DNA of 64,000 nt from Peptostreptococcus anaerobius VPI 4330 = DSM 2949 (GCF_000381525.1 NZ_KB906611.1:19044-83043); one strand, 5' to 3'. Numbered from the stretch's first letter, positions 1 to 10,226 are shown. Translations and numbers: made by a program. Notes: generated by a model not told the origin, from the letters alone.

Positions 1-583
1 ATATTGCTATTATATCTATTGGTGTCCTTGATATGATACCAACAAATATTAAAACAGAACTTCCGTTTCCAAGTCCCTTTTCAGTAATCCTATCTCCAAG
101 CCACATTACCATCATACTGGCAGCTACCAATGTAATGATAACAGTGAATATAAAGAATGGACTGTTTACCTTTAGGGCTCTTCTAACAATACCTAATGTT
201 ATACCTATTGCCTGTATAACTGCAAGACCTAACGCTGTAAATCTAGTGTATTTATTTATTTTCTTTTTACCTTCTTCACCAGACTTCTGTAGTTCTTTCA
301 AACTCTCGAAACCTGCTGTAAGAAGCTGAATAATGATTGATGCTGTGATGTAAGGACCAATACCTAGAGCAAATATAGTAAAGTTACTGAATGCTCCTCC
401 AGAAAACATGTTGTATAACCCTAGTAATGAGTTATTAGCAACCATGTTTTTGATTATAGATGTATCTATACCAGGTACTGGAATTGTTGTACCCATCCTA
501 AACACTATAATCATCAAGAAAGTAAATACTAGTTTCTTTCTTATATCTTTTATCTGTAATGCCTGCTTAAATTTGTTTAACAT
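1..583 (-). CDS. secY: Protein translocase subunit SecY (partial, C-terminal part outside window)
   Basis: SecY is the central channel subunit of the SecYEG translocon in the plasma membrane. The frame read downward from the ATG at 583 stays open to base 1 and gives about 194 N-terminal residues. It starts MLNKFKQALQIKDIRKKLVF and contains the SecY signatures RMGTTIPVPGID (plug/TM1 region) and GIGPYITASIIIQLL (TM2), then GLGNGSSVLIFVG. A ribosome-binding site GGAGG lies 10 bases before the ATG. It follows rplO by 31 bases, the usual spc-operon order. The stop codon is beyond the left edge, so length cannot be judged. Confidence 0.97.
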   Translation of the reverse strand, partial: MLNKFKQALQIKDIRKKLVFTFLMIIVFRMGTTIPVPGIDTSIIKNMVANNSLLGLYNMFSGGAFSNFTIFALGIGPYITASIIIQLLTAGFESLKELQKSGEEGKKKINKYTRFTALGLAVIQAIGITLGIVRRALKVNSPFFIFTVIITLVAASMMVMWLGDRITEKGLGNGSSVLIFVGIISRTPIDIIAI

Positions 584-614
584 AATCCAATCACCTCCAC
601 ATCATTAGAAATGA

Positions 615-1058
615 TTAAACTTCTTCTACTGTTCCACCAGCAGCTGTAATCTTTTCCTTAGCTGATGCAGTAAACTTTGCAGCCTTAACTGTAAGAGCCT
701 TATCTATAGCACCATTACCTAAAATCTTAAGTCCGTCCTTTTCAATCTTAGCTATTGTCTTATTCTGCTTTAAGAATTCTGCTGTGATTTCTGTTCCAGC
801 TTCAAACTTGTTAAGAGTTTCAACGTTGACTTCTGTGTATTCTTTCTTGAATATGTTAGTGAAACCTCTCTTAGGCAGTCTTCTTGCAAGTGGCATCTGT
901 CCACCTTCGAATCCTACTCTAACTCCTCCGCCTGATCTTGACCACTGGCCCTTCTGTCCACGACCAGATGTCTTACCCTGACCAGTCGCAGTACCTCTAC
1001 CTAGTCTTCTCTTCGCTTTAACAGCTCCCTTGGCAGGTTTTAACTCATGTAACTTCAT
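615..1058 (-). CDS. rplO: 50S ribosomal protein L15
   Basis: L15 is a large-subunit protein that binds 23S rRNA late in assembly. The 147-residue product has the expected glycine/arginine-rich N terminus ([20 protein letters not shown]) followed by a globular domain ending [13 protein letters not shown] (AAGGTVEEV). The length matches the family. It lies between rpmD and secY, all on the minus strand, the standard spc-operon arrangement. An AGGAGG-type site precedes the ATG. Nothing unusual is seen. Confidence 0.97.
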   Translation of the reverse strand: MKLHELKPAKGAVKAKRRLGRGTATGQGKTSGRGQKGQWSRSGGGVRVGFEGGQMPLARRLPKRGFTNIFKKEYTEVNVETLNKFEAGTEITAEFLKQNKTIAKIEKDGLKILGNGAIDKALTVKAAKFTASAKEKITAAGGTVEEV

Positions 1059-1089
1059 TATGTCGCACCTCCTTCTCTTTCTATTTCTA

Positions 1090-1275
1090 TTATTCTGCTA
1101 TCTCAGTTACTTCAACAAGGTGACTAACCTTGTTTATCATTCCTCTTATCTGAGCGTTATCTTCCTTTACTACTACTGATTCTCTCTTCTTTAATCCAAG
1201 AGCTTCAACGTTCTTTCTCTGATTAGGAGTAGTTCCTATAACGCTTCTAACTAACTTTATCTGTATCTTAGACAT
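1090..1275 (-). CDS. rpmD: 50S ribosomal protein L30
   Basis: L30 is a small large-subunit protein absent from some bacterial lineages but usual in Firmicutes. The 61-residue product begins [20 protein letters not shown], which is the family signature (KLVRS-IG, then a basic helix). A site AGGAGG lies just before the ATG. The gene is 18 bases downstream of rpsE and 31 bases upstream of rplO, so it is co-transcribed in the spc cluster. Confidence 0.96.
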   Translation of the reverse strand: MSKIQIKLVRSVIGTTPNQRKNVEALGLKKRESVVVKEDNAQIRGMINKVSHLVEVTEIAE

Positions 1276-1293
1276 TGTGAAACCTCCTATTTA

Positions 1294-1803
1294 TTATCCA
1301 AGCAGTTCTTCTACTTTTTTACCTCTTAATCTTGCAATTGATTCTGCAGTCTTAAGACTCTTTAGTCCTGCTATTGTTGCGTTTACCATGTTTCTTGGGT
1401 TGTTTGAACCAGTTGACTTAGCTCTAACGTCCATTACTCCAGCAAGTTCTAGTACGGCTCTGACTGGACCACCAGCTAGGACTCCTGTACCTTCCTTAGC
1501 AGGCATTATAAGGATGTTACCTGCACCAAAGTGACCAACAACTTCGTGTGGTACTGTAGTTCCAACTCTTGGTACTACTATTAGGTTCTTCTTTGCATCT
1601 TCAACAGCCTTCTTTATAGCATCTGGAACTTCCATTGCTTTTCCTGATCCGATACCAACGTGTCCGTTTGAATCTCCAACTACAACTAGTGCTGCAAATC
1701 TGAAGTTTCTACCACCTTTTACAACCTTAGTAACACGTCTAACTTCTATTACTCTCTCTTCTAAATCGAATTGAGTTGCATCTATAGGTTTACTATGTAG
1801 CAT
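1294..1803 (-). CDS. rpsE: 30S ribosomal protein S5
   Basis: S5 sits at the mRNA entry side of the small subunit and contributes to decoding accuracy. The 169-residue product has the N-terminal double-stranded-RNA-binding fold ([21 protein letters not shown], residues about 15-36) and the C-terminal domain with [20 protein letters not shown]. The VKGGRN loop, where spectinomycin-resistance changes occur in other species, has the common sequence. Start ATG at 1803 follows AAAGGAGG. The length is typical. Confidence 0.97.
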   Translation of the reverse strand: MLHSKPIDATQFDLEERVIEVRRVTKVVKGGRNFRFAALVVVGDSNGHVGIGSGKAMEVPDAIKKAVEDAKKNLIVVPRVGTTVPHEVVGHFGAGNILIMPAKEGTGVLAGGPVRAVLELAGVMDVRAKSTGSNNPRNMVNATIAGLKSLKTAESIARLRGKKVEELLG

Positions 1804-1822
1804 ATTCTTCCTCCTTTATTAA

Positions 1823-2191
1823 TTAGAACTTAAGACCAGCTTCTCTTGCGCCTTCAGCTAGCTCTAAAACTCTACCGTGATAAATGTATCCACCTCTGTC
1901 GAATACAACTTCTGTTATACCCTTTTCAGCGGCTTTCTTTGCTACTAATTCTCCAACTTTTCTAGCAGCTTCTTTATTTCCTGTGTATGATACTGCACCC
2001 TTGATTGCTTCATCTAGTGAAGAAGCAGATACAAGTGTAACTCTGTTAGCATCATCTATTATCTGAGCGTATATATTCTTTGAACTTCTGAATACACAAA
2101 GTCTTGGTCTTTCAGCTGTTCCTGTTACTTTCTTTCTTACTCTCTTATGTCTAGCAACTCTGTTTGCGTTCTTATCGATTTTCTTGAACAA
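1823..2191 (-). CDS. rplR: 50S ribosomal protein L18
   Basis: L18 binds 5S rRNA and anchors it in the central protuberance. The product reads [20 protein letters not shown] and contains [16 protein letters not shown] and ends GREAGLKF-like (GAREAGLKF), all typical. I choose the TTG at 2191, giving 122 residues, because AAAGGAG lies 8 bases before it. A GTG at 2200 would overlap the ribosome-binding site itself and would add three residues not usual in the family. Confidence 0.95.
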   Translation of the reverse strand: MFKKIDKNANRVARHKRVRKKVTGTAERPRLCVFRSSKNIYAQIIDDANRVTLVSASSLDEAIKGAVSYTGNKEAARKVGELVAKKAAEKGITEVVFDRGGYIYHGRVLELAEGAREAGLKF

Positions 2192-2215
2192 AGTACTCAC
2201 TCCTTTCGTTAATTA

Positions 2216-2758
2216 TTACTTCTTACCAGTTTTACCTTCCTTACGGATGATAACTTCATCAGCATACTTAAGACCCTTGCCCTTGTATGGCTCTGGCTTT
2301 CTCCATGCTCTAATCTTAGAAGCGTAATTTCCAACCTTCTGCTTGTCTATACCCTTTACGATTATTTCAAACTGGTTTGGTACTTCAACAGTTATACCTT
2401 CTGGATCTTCCATTTCTACTGGATGTGAGAAACCTAAGTTCATAACAAGTGTCTTACCCTGCTTTGCAGCTCTATATCCAACACCCTTTACTTCTAGCTT
2501 CTTTTCGTATCCTTCAGACACACCTATTACCATGTTGTTTATAAGTGTTCTTGTAAGACCGTGAAGACTCTTATGCTTCTTGTTATCAGTAGGTCTTTCA
2601 ACTACTACTGTATTTTCTTCCTTCTTTATAGCCATATCCTGACTGAATGTATTTGTTAATGTTCCCTTCGGACCCTTTACAGTTACTACGTTTCCTTCAC
2701 CTATAGTTACTTCAACGCCTGCAGGTATCACGATTGGCTTTAAACCTATTCTTGACAT
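2216..2758 (-). CDS. rplF: 50S ribosomal protein L6
   Basis: L6 lies near the factor-binding stalk base of the large subunit. The 180-residue product has two repeated domains: [17 protein letters not shown] at the start and the C-terminal signature [15 protein letters not shown] (about residues 153-167), followed by a basic tail. The length is normal. It sits between rpsH and rplR with 15-28 base gaps, consistent with one transcript. Confidence 0.97.
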   Translation of the reverse strand: MSRIGLKPIVIPAGVEVTIGEGNVVTVKGPKGTLTNTFSQDMAIKKEENTVVVERPTDNKKHKSLHGLTRTLINNMVIGVSEGYEKKLEVKGVGYRAAKQGKTLVMNLGFSHPVEMEDPEGITVEVPNQFEIIVKGIDKQKVGNYASKIRAWRKPEPYKGKGLKYADEVIIRKEGKTGKK

Positions 2759-2786
2759 TATTACACCTCCTTACTCTACGAAATAA

Positions 2787-3185
2787 TTACCAAACGTAGC
2801 AGATTACTTCTCCACCTACGTTATTTTCTCTTGCCTGCTTGTCAGTTAATATACCGTTTGATGTAGATATCATTGCAATACCTAGTCCGTTCAATACCTT
2901 TGGTACATCAGCTGCTGATGCATATATTCTCATTCCCGGCTTAGAGATTCTCTTTAATCCTGAGATTACTCTTTCACCTTCCTGTGCATACTTAAGCTGT
3001 ATTCTTATTATTCCCTGCTTACCATCTTCGATTACGTCATAACCTCTAATGAATCCTTCTTCAAGAAGTATTCTAGCTATTTCTTTCTTTATATTAGAAG
3101 CCGGAACATCAACAGTTTCATGCTTTACAGTGTTAGCATTTCTAACTCTTGTCAGCATATCTGCGATTGGATCTGTCATTGTCAT
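2787..3185 (-). CDS. rpsH: 30S ribosomal protein S8
   Basis: S8 is a primary 16S rRNA-binding protein and, in some bacteria, the translational repressor of the spc operon. The 132-residue product starts [18 protein letters not shown] and ends with the signature [24 protein letters not shown], including the conserved TSNGI loop. AAGGAGG precedes the ATG at 3185. Whether this S8 autoregulates cannot be judged; no clear S8-like mRNA site was identified. Confidence 0.97.
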   Translation of the reverse strand: MTMTDPIADMLTRVRNANTVKHETVDVPASNIKKEIARILLEEGFIRGYDVIEDGKQGIIRIQLKYAQEGERVISGLKRISKPGMRIYASAADVPKVLNGLGIAMISTSNGILTDKQARENNVGGEVICYVW

Positions 3186-3215
3186 AATAAAACCTCCTTC
3201 CGATTTATCTTAATC

Positions 3216-3401
3216 TTACCAACTTGACTTTCTTACACCAGGTATTTCACCCTTGTATGCTAGTTCTCTAAAGCATATACGGCAAATTCCGAAATCCTTT
3301 AGTACTGAATGTGGTCTACCACATATTGTGCATCTTGTGTATTCTCTTGTCTTATATTTCTGCTTTTTCTGCTGCTTTACTATCATCGCTTTTCTAGCCA
3401 C
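3216..3401 (-). CDS. rpsN: 30S ribosomal protein S14, zinc-binding type
   Basis: S14 is a small protein of the 30S head. At 61 residues this is the short zinc-ribbon form (type Z), with Cys24-X2-Cys27 and Cys40-X2-Cys43 visible as CTIC and CRIC. Firmicutes often carry a second, cysteine-free S14 for zinc starvation elsewhere in the genome; none is in this window. It lies between rplE and rpsH in the standard order. Confidence 0.97.
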   Translation of the reverse strand: MARKAMIVKQQKKQKYKTREYTRCTICGRPHSVLKDFGICRICFRELAYKGEIPGVRKSSW

Positions 3402-3418
3402 GTGAATTCCTCCTTTAC

Positions 3419-3961
3419 CTACTTAGAAAATGGCATTCCTAATAACTTTATTAGTTCACGAGCTTCTTCGTCAGTCTTAGCTGTTGTTACGAAGATTATG
3501 TCCATACCTCTAACCTTATCAACCTGATCGTAAACTATTTCTGGGAATATAAGCTGTTCCTTAACTCCTAGTGCATAGTTACCTCTTCCGTCGAATGAAT
3601 TAGGGTTAACACCTCTGAAGTCTCTAACTCTTGGTAGAGATACTGAAACTAATTTATCCATGAAATAGAACATCTTGTCACCTCTTAGTGTAACTTTTGC
3701 TCCTATTGGCATACCTTCTCTTAACTTAAAGTTTGCTACTGATTTTCTTGCCCTTGTTGTTACTGGTTTCTGACCAGCTATCTTTTCTAGCTCTTCGATA
3801 GCTTTTTCTAGGGCCTTAGCGTTATCCTTAGAATCGCCAGCTCCCATGTTTATTACTATCTTATCAAGCTTAGGTATTTCCATTATATTCTTATATCCGA
3901 ATTTCTCCATTAGTGCTGGAGCAACTTCTTTATTGTATCTTTCCTGTAATCTTGAAGCCAT
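3419..3961 (-). CDS. rplE: 50S ribosomal protein L5
   Basis: L5 binds 5S rRNA and contacts the P-site tRNA elbow. The 180-residue product has [14 protein letters not shown] near residue 33, the basic loop [18 protein letters not shown], and the C-terminal [19 protein letters not shown]. Length and motifs are standard. GGAGG lies 7 bases before the ATG at 3961. The gene follows rplX by 28 bases. Confidence 0.97.
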   Translation of the reverse strand: MASRLQERYNKEVAPALMEKFGYKNIMEIPKLDKIVINMGAGDSKDNAKALEKAIEELEKIAGQKPVTTRARKSVANFKLREGMPIGAKVTLRGDKMFYFMDKLVSVSLPRVRDFRGVNPNSFDGRGNYALGVKEQLIFPEIVYDQVDKVRGMDIIFVTTAKTDEEARELIKLLGMPFSK

Positions 3962-3989
3962 TACATGTCCTCCTTTCGTCTAGTTATTT

Positions 3990-4298
3990 CTATAATTCTT
4001 TACCGCTCTTAGCAGATACTCTAACTTTCTTTCCGTCTTTAACTTCGTATCTAACTCTAACGCCAACTCCTGCTTCTGCATCAAATGGCATAACATTTGA
4101 TATATGTATAGGAGCTTCCTTTGTTGTTATTCCACCCTGCTGGTTTGTAGCAGATGGCTTGTTGTGCTTAGTTACAACGTTTATTCCTTCAACTAGAACC
4201 TTATCGTTCTTAGCATCTACGCTTAGTACTAGACCCTTCTTACCTTTGTCCTTACCTGCTATAACTACTACAGTGTCGCCTTTCTTTACACGCATCAT
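3990..4298 (-). CDS. rplX: 50S ribosomal protein L24
   Basis: L24 is an assembly initiator near the exit tunnel. The 102-residue product contains the KOW motif at its N terminus ([19 protein letters not shown], residues 4-22) and the following [20 protein letters not shown] segment typical of the family. Two adjacent ATGs exist (MMRVKK); I keep the first because the GGAGG spacing is acceptable for either. Confidence 0.96.
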   Translation of the reverse strand: MMRVKKGDTVVVIAGKDKGKKGLVLSVDAKNDKVLVEGINVVTKHNKPSATNQQGGITTKEAPIHISNVMPFDAEAGVGVRVRYEVKDGKKVRVSAKSGKEL

Positions 4299-4320
4299 TT
4301 GTCTATTGCACCTCCTCTAA

Positions 4321-4689
4321 TTATAGTACTTCTGGAGCAAGTGATACGATCTTCATGAAGTCTGCATCTCTTAACTCTCTCGCAACAGGTCCAAATATAC
4401 GAGTACCTACTGGTGTCTTATCGTCCTTTATAATAACTGCAGCATTTTCATCAAATGAAATATAGCTACCATCGTTACGTCTCATACCCTGCTTGCTTCT
4501 AACTACAACAGCTTTTACTACTTTACCTTTTTTTACAACTCCGCCTGGTGTTGCACTTTTAACTGTTGCAACTATTACATCACCTACGTTAGCGTACTTT
4601 CTCTTACTTCCGCCAAGAACACGTATGCATAATAGTTCTCTAGCACCTGAATTATCAGCTACTTTTAAACGTGATTCCTGCTGTATCAT
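4321..4689 (-). CDS. rplN: 50S ribosomal protein L14
   Basis: L14 lies at the subunit interface and forms intersubunit contacts. The 122-residue product begins [20 protein letters not shown] and contains [15 protein letters not shown] and the terminal IVSLAPEVL; this is one of the most conserved ribosomal proteins and the match is unambiguous. It is 22 bases upstream of rplX. GGAGG precedes the ATG. Confidence 0.98.
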   Translation of the reverse strand: MIQQESRLKVADNSGARELLCIRVLGGSKRKYANVGDVIVATVKSATPGGVVKKGKVVKAVVVRSKQGMRRNDGSYISFDENAAVIIKDDKTPVGTRIFGPVARELRDADFMKIVSLAPEVL

Positions 4690-4712
4690 CGCAATTCCTC
4701 CTTCTTGTAAAA

Positions 4713-4970
4713 CTATTTTACCTTTTCAACTACTTCAACAAGTCTGAATCTCTTGTCTTTTGATAAAGGTCTAGTTTCCATTATTCTTACTCTATCTCCA
4801 ATGTTGCACACATTCATTTCATCATGAGCCTTGTACTTCTTTGTTCTCTTTACACGCTTATTGTAAAGTGGGTGTCTAACGAAGTCTTCACAAGCAACAA
4901 CTATTGTCTTGTCCATCTTATCGCTAACAACACGGCCAACTCTAACTTTTCTTCTGTTTCTTTCTTCCAT
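4713..4970 (-). CDS. rpsQ: 30S ribosomal protein S17
   Basis: S17 is a primary 16S rRNA-binding protein with an OB fold. The product contains [20 protein letters not shown], then [19 protein letters not shown], the family hallmark. I take the ATG at 4970 (85 residues, MEERNRRKV): AAAGGAGG is 10 bases upstream. The longer frame would begin at a TTG lying before that ribosome-binding site and adds eight residues absent from the family. Confidence 0.96.
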   Translation of the reverse strand: MEERNRRKVRVGRVVSDKMDKTIVVACEDFVRHPLYNKRVKRTKKYKAHDEMNVCNIGDRVRIMETRPLSKDKRFRLVEVVEKVK

Positions 4971-4996
4971 GTCTATAAAGCCTCCTTTTTCCAATA

Positions 4997-5200
4997 TTAA
5001 GCTCTAGCTTCGTTTAACTTTCTTTCTGCAAGAACAGTCTTAACCTTTGCTATGTCTCTTCTAACAGTCTTTATTCTAGCTGTATTCTGTAACTGACCAG
5101 TAGCTAATTGGAATCTTAAGCTAAATAATTCACTCTTGAATTCGTCTAACTTTGCTAGCAACTCTTCACTTGTTAAATTTCTTAATTCTTTAGCTTTCAT
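4997..5200 (-). CDS. rpmC: 50S ribosomal protein L29
   Basis: L29 is a small helical hairpin protein at the tunnel exit. The product [20 protein letters not shown] is the usual N terminus and it contains the signature [19 protein letters not shown]. The ATG at 5200 (67 residues) is preferred over an upstream in-frame GTG at 5209, giving the family start. It follows the rplP stop by one base (TAGGATG), implying translational coupling. Confidence 0.95.
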   Translation of the reverse strand: MKAKELRNLTSEELLAKLDEFKSELFSLRFQLATGQLQNTARIKTVRRDIAKVKTVLAERKLNEARA

Positions 5201-5201
5201 C

Positions 5202-5630
5202 CTATTCACCTACCTTCTCTAAATCTTCTTTCTTAACAAACTTACACTTGATAGGTAACTTATGAGCTGCAAGTCTCATAGCTTCTCTTGCCTTTTCTTC
5301 TGAAACTCCTGCAAGTTCAAACATTACTCTACCTGGCTTTACTATTGCTACCCAATATTCTGGAGAACCCTTACCAGCACCCATACGAGTTTCTGCAGGC
5401 TTTCTTGTTATTGGCTTGTGTGGGAAGATTTTGATCCAAACCTGACCACCTCTTTTGATATATCTTGTCATCGCGATTCTGGCTGCTTCTATCTGGTTAG
5501 AAGTTATCCATGAAGGCTCTAGGGCAACAAGTCCAAACTCTCCGTAAGTTACTTTATTACCTTTATTTGCCTTACCAGCTAAGCTTCCTCTGTGTACTCT
5601 ACGACGCTTTACTCTCTTTGGCATTAACAT
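5202..5630 (-). CDS. rplP: 50S ribosomal protein L16
   Basis: L16 helps position tRNAs at the A and P sites. The 142-residue product starts [20 protein letters not shown] and has the conserved [20 protein letters not shown] and the segment [11 protein letters not shown]. The ATG at 5630 is chosen over the one two codons on because GGAGG is 9 bases before the first and 15 before the second. It overlaps the region just ahead of rpmC. Confidence 0.97.
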   Translation of the reverse strand: MLMPKRVKRRRVHRGSLAGKANKGNKVTYGEFGLVALEPSWITSNQIEAARIAMTRYIKRGGQVWIKIFPHKPITRKPAETRMGAGKGSPEYWVAIVKPGRVMFELAGVSEEKAREAMRLAAHKLPIKCKFVKKEDLEKVGE

Positions 5631-5655
5631 GAGTTGTTTCCTCCTTCCGAACTAA

Positions 5656-6453
5656 TTAGTCCTGCTTTGCTTCTCTTTTTGAAGCTCTAGGACCTCTATT
5701 GTTACCTTTTCTGTCGTTATTTCTGTTTCCTCTTCTGTCGTTTCCTCTGCCGTTTCTCTTGTTATCTCTTCCATTTCTCATTTCGGCTCTCTTTTCTTCT
5801 CTTTCAGTTGAAAGATTTCTGCCTGGAAGGATTTCACCGTTACAGATCCAAACCTTGATACCTATCTTACCATAAGTAGTGTTTGCTTCAGCAAATCCGT
5901 ACTCTATATCAGATCTTAATGTCTGTAGAGGTACGTTTCCTTCTGAATATCCTTCAGTTCTAGCCATTTCAGCTCCACCTAGTCTACCAGAAGCACTAAC
6001 CTTGATACCCTTAGCACCAGACTTCATTGTTCTACCAACTGCCTGCTTCATAGCTCTTCTGAAAGCAATTCTTCTTTCTATTGCCTGTGCTATGTTTTCA
6101 GCAACTAGCTGAGCATCTCTGTCTATGTTTCTTACTTCGATTATATTAAGTATAACTGTCTTACCAGTCATCTTTTCTAATTCTTTCTTTAGAGCTTCGA
6201 TTCCAGCTCCTCCCTTACCTATTACAACACCTGGCTTTGCAACATGTAAGTCCATCTTTACTTTGTTAGCTGATCTTTCTATTTCTATCTTAGCAAGTCC
6301 TGCTGAGTATAATTCTTTCTTTAAATGCTTTCTAAGAACATTATCTTCCTTGATGAAAGCGCCGAACTCTTTTTTATCGTTAGCGAACCATCTTGAGTCC
6401 CAATCTTTAATTACACCAACTCTTAAGCCGTGTGGATTTACCTTCTGACCCAT
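5656..6453 (-). CDS. rpsC: 30S ribosomal protein S3 with a long basic C-terminal tail
   Basis: S3 forms part of the mRNA entry tunnel and has helicase-associated function on the 30S. The N-terminal KH type 2 domain is clear ([20 protein letters not shown], about residues 75-94) and the C-terminal domain carries [18 protein letters not shown] and [17 protein letters not shown]. The core ends near residue 215. A further 50 residues, made almost entirely of Arg, Asn, Gly, Lys and Asp, bring the length to 265, against about 220 in many Firmicutes. Such disordered tails occur in some S3 proteins. Start ATG at 6453 follows GGAGG. Confidence 0.97.
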   Translation of the reverse strand: MGQKVNPHGLRVGVIKDWDSRWFANDKKEFGAFIKEDNVLRKHLKKELYSAGLAKIEIERSANKVKMDLHVAKPGVVIGKGGAGIEALKKELEKMTGKTVILNIIEVRNIDRDAQLVAENIAQAIERRIAFRRAMKQAVGRTMKSGAKGIKVSASGRLGGAEMARTEGYSEGNVPLQTLRSDIEYGFAEANTTYGKIGIKVWICNGEILPGRNLSTEREEKRAEMRNGRDNKRNGRGNDRRGNRNNDRKGNNRGPRASKREAKQD

Positions 6454-6471
6454 TTGTGTCCCTCCTTCTTA

Positions 6472-6810
6472 TTAATTTTCTCTTTCCTTAACAACTACCT
6501 CTATGTGAGATGTTCTTTTTCTGATTGCTGTTGCTCTACCCTGTGCTCTAGGCATGAATCTCTTCATTGTAGGTCCCTGGTTTGCAACTATATGTGATAT
6601 GTATAATTTATCTGCGTCCATTTCGTGGTTGTTTTCAGCATTTGCAGCAGCAGACTTTACTACCTTTGCAACTATTTCAGATGCGTATCTTGGTGTAAAC
6701 TTAAGTATTGCTAATGCTTCATTCACGTTCTTTCCTCTAACTAAGTCGCATATCTGTCCAGCTTTTCTAGATGATACACGAACGTATTTAGCTGTAGCCT
6801 TTGCTTCCAT
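6472..6810 (-). CDS. rplV: 50S ribosomal protein L22
   Basis: L22 lines the nascent-chain tunnel; its loop is a site of macrolide-resistance changes elsewhere. The product [20 protein letters not shown] has the typical start, and the loop region reads [20 protein letters not shown] without visible insertion. The ATG at 6810 (112 residues) is used because AAAGGAGG sits 8 bases upstream; an earlier ATG at 6834 would place that ribosome-binding site inside the coding region. Confidence 0.96.
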   Translation of the reverse strand: MEAKATAKYVRVSSRKAGQICDLVRGKNVNEALAILKFTPRYASEIVAKVVKSAAANAENNHEMDADKLYISHIVANQGPTMKRFMPRAQGRATAIRKRTSHIEVVVKEREN

Positions 6811-6838
6811 TCTTATTCCTCCTTTCACCTTCAATTAG

Positions 6839-7120
6839 TTATTTTCTCTTTGAAGATTTTTCATCGTCCTTGTGACCTCTAAAAGTTCTTGTAGGAACGA
6901 ATTCTCCTAATTTATGTCCAACCATATCTTCTGTGATATATACTGGTATATGTCTTCTTCCATCGTGAACTGCTATTGTATGTTCTACAAACTGTGGGAA
7001 TATTGTTGAAGTTCTTGACCAAGTCTTAATTACTTCTTTATTTCCGCTAGCGTTCATCGCTTCAACCTTTTTAAATAATCCTGCATGGACAAAAGGTCCC
7101 TTCTTTGTTGATCTTGACAT
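6839..7120 (-). CDS. rpsS: 30S ribosomal protein S19
   Basis: S19 is in the 30S head and touches tRNA. The 93-residue product begins [20 protein letters not shown] and contains [20 protein letters not shown] and [16 protein letters not shown], all diagnostic. The length is standard. It lies 28 bases before rplV. AGGAGG precedes the ATG. Confidence 0.98.
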   Translation of the reverse strand: MSRSTKKGPFVHAGLFKKVEAMNASGNKEVIKTWSRTSTIFPQFVEHTIAVHDGRRHIPVYITEDMVGHKLGEFVPTRTFRGHKDDEKSSKRK

Positions 7121-7153
7121 TAATAATCCTCCTTCCTGAGTAAATTAAATCTA

Positions 7154-7984
7154 TTACTTAGTTCTTCTAGATACTATCTGCTTATTAGAAGCCTTGTTTT
7201 TCTTTCTAGTCTTGTATCCAAGAGCTGGTTTACCCCATGGAGTAACTGGTGATGGTCTACCGATTGGAGATCTACCTTCACCACCACCGTGTGGATGGTC
7301 ATTAGGGTTCATTACAGAACCTCTTACTGTAGGTCTGATACCCATGTGTCTCTTTCTACCAGCCTTACCGATTACTTCGTTAGCGTATTCTACGTTACCA
7401 ACCTGTCCAACAGTTGCTCTACAGTTATCCTTAACGTATCTTACTTCGCCTGATGGTAATCTAAGAAGTGCTCTTCCGCCTTCCTTAGCCATTAACTGTG
7501 CAGATGCTCCAGCAGATCTAACTATCTGGCCACCCTTTCCAGCCTTTAACTCTATGTTATGTACTAGTGTACCTACTGGCATGTCTCTTAATTCAAGGCA
7601 GTTACCTGGCTTGATGTCAGCACCCTTACCTGATAGTACTACTGTACCAACCTTTAATCCCTGAGGAGCTAGTATATATCTCTTTTCACCATCTGCATAG
7701 TTTAGAAGAGCTATATTAGCTGTTCTGTTTGGATCGTATTCTATAGTTGCTACCTTTGCAGGTATTCCATCTTTATTTCTCTTGAAATCTATTATTCTAT
7801 ATTTTCTCTTATTTCCGCCACCCTTATGACGTACAGTTATTTTACCATGAACGTTTCTACCAGCGTTCTTCTTTAACTTTACAAGAAGTGATCTTTCTGG
7901 CTTGTCTGTAGTAATATCATCTGACTTGTAAACTGTCATCTGTCTTAAGGCAGGAGAAGTAGGTTTAAACTTTTTAATAGCCAT
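7154..7984 (-). CDS. rplB: 50S ribosomal protein L2
   Basis: L2 is a primary 23S rRNA-binding protein needed for subunit association and near the peptidyl-transferase centre. The 276-residue product starts [20 protein letters not shown] and carries the conserved [20 protein letters not shown] loop, including the His implicated in activity, and the C-terminal [11 protein letters not shown]. Length and sequence are standard. GGAGG lies before the ATG at 7984. Confidence 0.98.
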   Translation of the reverse strand: MAIKKFKPTSPALRQMTVYKSDDITTDKPERSLLVKLKKNAGRNVHGKITVRHKGGGNKRKYRIIDFKRNKDGIPAKVATIEYDPNRTANIALLNYADGEKRYILAPQGLKVGTVVLSGKGADIKPGNCLELRDMPVGTLVHNIELKAGKGGQIVRSAGASAQLMAKEGGRALLRLPSGEVRYVKDNCRATVGQVGNVEYANEVIGKAGRKRHMGIRPTVRGSVMNPNDHPHGGGEGRSPIGRPSPVTPWGKPALGYKTRKKNKASNKQIVSRRTK

Positions 7985-8008
7985 TATTTATTTCCTCCTT
8001 TATCTGAA

Positions 8009-8299
8009 TTACATTCCTGTGAAGAATTCAATATCCTTGCTTTCAGCTGTTAACTTAACAACAGCCTTCTTGAAGCTTGCAGTCTTTCCAACTGTTCTTC
8101 CCATTCTCTTAGTCTTTCCATCGTAGTTTAGCGTATTTACTGCTGCTACCTTTACTTCGAAAATCTTTTCTACTGCTTTCTTTATTTCAGTCTTGTTGGC
8201 GCTCTTTGCAACAACAAAAGTATATTTCTTATTACCCATCTCAGCCATTGACTGTTCAGTAACGACTGGCTTTATGATTATATCATGTGGATTTGTCAT
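8009..8299 (-). CDS. rplW: 50S ribosomal protein L23
   Basis: L23 borders the tunnel exit and is the docking site for trigger factor and SRP. The 96-residue product contains [21 protein letters not shown] near the start and the [19 protein letters not shown] segment. Its ATG overlaps the rplD stop by one base (TAATG), which implies coupled translation. Length is normal. Confidence 0.97.
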   Translation of the reverse strand: MTNPHDIIIKPVVTEQSMAEMGNKKYTFVVAKSANKTEIKKAVEKIFEVKVAAVNTLNYDGKTKRMGRTVGKTASFKKAVVKLTAESKDIEFFTGM

Positions 8300-8922
8300 T
8301 ACGCGTACACCTCCTCCACTTTCTTAACTGCGTCTGTTGTTATTATGAATGAATCACAGTTTAGTATATCGTAAACATTTAGTGTGCTTACGTGAGCTAC
8401 GTTAGCTCCTTCTATGTTTCTTACTGACTTAACTACGTTTACGTCGTTTTCTGCAGTAACAACAAGAGTCTTCTTTGCTGCGTTTACATTCTTGAATAGA
8501 TTTACTATTTCCTTAGTCTTAGGAGCCTCTAAGCTAAGTGCGTCAAGTACTATTATTTCCTTATCCTGTACCTTTGAAGATAAAGCAGACTTCATTGCAA
8601 GTCTTCTAACCTTCTTTGGTAGTGAGTAAGAGTAATCTCTTGGCTTTGGTGCGAATGCAACTCCACCGCCTACCCACTGTACTGATCTTATAGAACCCTG
8701 TCTAGCTCTACCAGTACCTTTCTGTCTCCATGGCTTTCTACCACCACCTCTAACTTCAGCTCTAGTCTTTGCAGACTGTGTACCCTGTCTCTTATTAGCT
8801 AACTGGCACTTTACAGCTTCGTATAGAACGTGTTCGTTTACTTCTATATCAAATATTGAATCGTTTAATTCTATTTCACCAACATTCTGGCCTGATACGT
8901 TTAATACATTAATCTTTGGCAT
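8299..8922 (-). CDS. rplD: 50S ribosomal protein L4
   Basis: L4 reaches into the exit tunnel and in gamma-proteobacteria represses its own operon. The 207-residue product has the conserved basic loop [20 protein letters not shown] followed by [20 protein letters not shown]. Start ATG at 8922 follows AAAGGAGG. Between rplC and rplW as usual. No L4-binding leader of the E. coli type could be recognised. Confidence 0.97.
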   Translation of the reverse strand: MPKINVLNVSGQNVGEIELNDSIFDIEVNEHVLYEAVKCQLANKRQGTQSAKTRAEVRGGGRKPWRQKGTGRARQGSIRSVQWVGGGVAFAPKPRDYSYSLPKKVRRLAMKSALSSKVQDKEIIVLDALSLEAPKTKEIVNLFKNVNAAKKTLVVTAENDVNVVKSVRNIEGANVAHVSTLNVYDILNCDSFIITTDAVKKVEEVYA

Positions 8923-8948
8923 TTGTTAATCCTCCTTTCCTCTAGTGA

Positions 8949-9578
8949 TTAGTTAGAACCCTTAATAGCTGCCTTAACAGTTACTACAGATCCCTTAGCA
9001 CCTGGGATGGCACCCTTTATTAATAAAAGATTCTTTTCAGCATCTACTCTTACTACTTCTAGATTCTGAATTGTAATCTTAACACTTCCCATGTGTCCTG
9101 CAAGTTTCTTGTTCTTAAATACTCTACCCGGATATGAACAAGCACCCATTGAACCTGGTCTTCTGTGGTATCTTGAACCGTGAGATTCTGGACCTCTACT
9201 CTGTCCATGTCTCTTTATTGGTCCCTGGAATCCCTTACCCTTTGAGATACCTGTAACATCTATCTTTTCTCCAGCAGTGAATAGGTCAGCCTTTATTTCC
9301 TGTCCAACTTCATATCCTTCTACTGTGTCAACTCTAAATTCCTTTAGATGTCTCTTAAGTACACCAGCCTTAGCTAGATGTCCCTTCTGTGGCTTGTTAA
9401 GTGCCTTTTCCTTAGCATCAACATAACCAACCTGTATAGCTTCATATCCATCGTTCTCAAGAGTCTTTATCTGAGTAACTGCTACTGGACCAGCTTCTAC
9501 AACTGTCACTGGTATTACAAGACCTTCTTCAGTGAATACCTGTGTCATTCCTATTTTCTTTCCTAAAATTCCCTTCAT
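8949..9578 (-). CDS. rplC: 50S ribosomal protein L3
   Basis: L3 binds 23S rRNA near the peptidyl-transferase centre. The 209-residue product starts [19 protein letters not shown] and includes [20 protein letters not shown], the loop carrying the glutamine that is methylated in some bacteria, and [20 protein letters not shown]. Length is typical. It is 72 bases downstream of rpsJ, the only sizeable gap inside this cluster. Confidence 0.97.
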   Translation of the reverse strand: MKGILGKKIGMTQVFTEEGLVIPVTVVEAGPVAVTQIKTLENDGYEAIQVGYVDAKEKALNKPQKGHLAKAGVLKRHLKEFRVDTVEGYEVGQEIKADLFTAGEKIDVTGISKGKGFQGPIKRHGQSRGPESHGSRYHRRPGSMGACSYPGRVFKNKKLAGHMGSVKITIQNLEVVRVDAEKNLLLIKGAIPGAKGSVVTVKAAIKGSN

Positions 9579-9650
9579 ATTTACCTCCTAGTTCTTACAG
9601 CGGATTACCAACTTGGGTAATCATTCTAAGATATTTCTATCTTAGGCGGC

Positions 9651-9962
9651 TTATAATTTGATTTCTATATCTACACCAGCTGGCAAGTCAAGCTTCATTA
9701 ATGAATCAACTGTCTTTGGTGTTGGATTAGCTATGTCGATAAGTCTCTTGTGAGTTCTTATTTCGAACTGTTCTCTAGAGTCTTTGTACTTATGTACAGC
9801 TCTTAGTATAGTCACAACCTTCTTCTCTGTTGGAAGTGGTATTGGACCTGAAACTACAGAACCTGCTTTTTTAGCAGCTTCAACTATCTTAGTAGCTGAG
9901 TAGTCTAATAACTTATGATCATATGATTTTAATCTTATTCTTATCTTTTCATTCTTAGCCAT
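9651..9962 (-). CDS. rpsJ: 30S ribosomal protein S10 (NusE), first gene of the operon
   Basis: S10 is a 30S head protein and also acts as NusE, a transcription antitermination factor. The 103-residue product reads [20 protein letters not shown] and ends with [15 protein letters not shown], both standard. It is the promoter-proximal gene of the S10-spc cluster here; upstream lie a leader with hairpins and the terminator of the previous unit. Confidence 0.98.
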   Translation of the reverse strand: MAKNEKIRIRLKSYDHKLLDYSATKIVEAAKKAGSVVSGPIPLPTEKKVVTILRAVHKYKDSREQFEIRTHKRLIDIANPTPKTVDSLMKLDLPAGVDIEIKL

Positions 9963-10111
9963 TTTAGTCCCTCCTTCTGATTTTATTTACCTGGCCAGAT
10001 AAATCAAAACACCGATACACTGTTCCGGGTGTGTCGTATTTCCTTAATCGATTTTTGTTTATCCACCCAAAACTTACTCACTTGTGTGAGCGTACTAGAT
10101 TATTTTAACAA
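9963..10111 (-). promoter_or_regulatory. Leader and probable promoter of the S10-spc operon
   Basis: Reading the minus strand from 10111, a TG-T-TAAAAT extended -10 candidate lies immediately after the U-tract of the upstream terminator, with a poor -35. About 20 bases on is a perfect small hairpin CTCAC-ACAA-GTGAG (10077-10090). A second imperfect stem pairs CGACACAC with GTGTATCG near 10010-10040. The ribosome-binding site is GGAGGG. The promoter call is weak; the hairpins are directly visible. Confidence 0.45.
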
Positions 10112-10138
10112 AAAAGCCTGCATAATGCAAGCTTTTTT
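10109..10138 (-). terminator. Rho-independent terminator after the glycerophosphodiesterase gene
   Basis: On the minus strand the arms AAGCTTGCA and TGCAGGCTT pair with one G-U and a TTA loop, followed by TTTTTTG. It is about 90 bases past the stop of the upstream gene and directly before the S10 leader. Confidence 0.85.
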
Positions 10139-10226
10139 TTAAAGTTTTTCATCTAATTTTTTATTATTTTTCTTGAAATTTCAATCACTCTAGGACCGGC
10201 CTCTTGCCATCCGTTTTCACATATTT

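Noticed and set aside
7194..7664. 156-codon open frame on the plus strand opposite rplB
   Set aside because: It is antisense to a highly conserved ribosomal gene, has no ribosome-binding site and its sequence is the complement of L2 coding bias.
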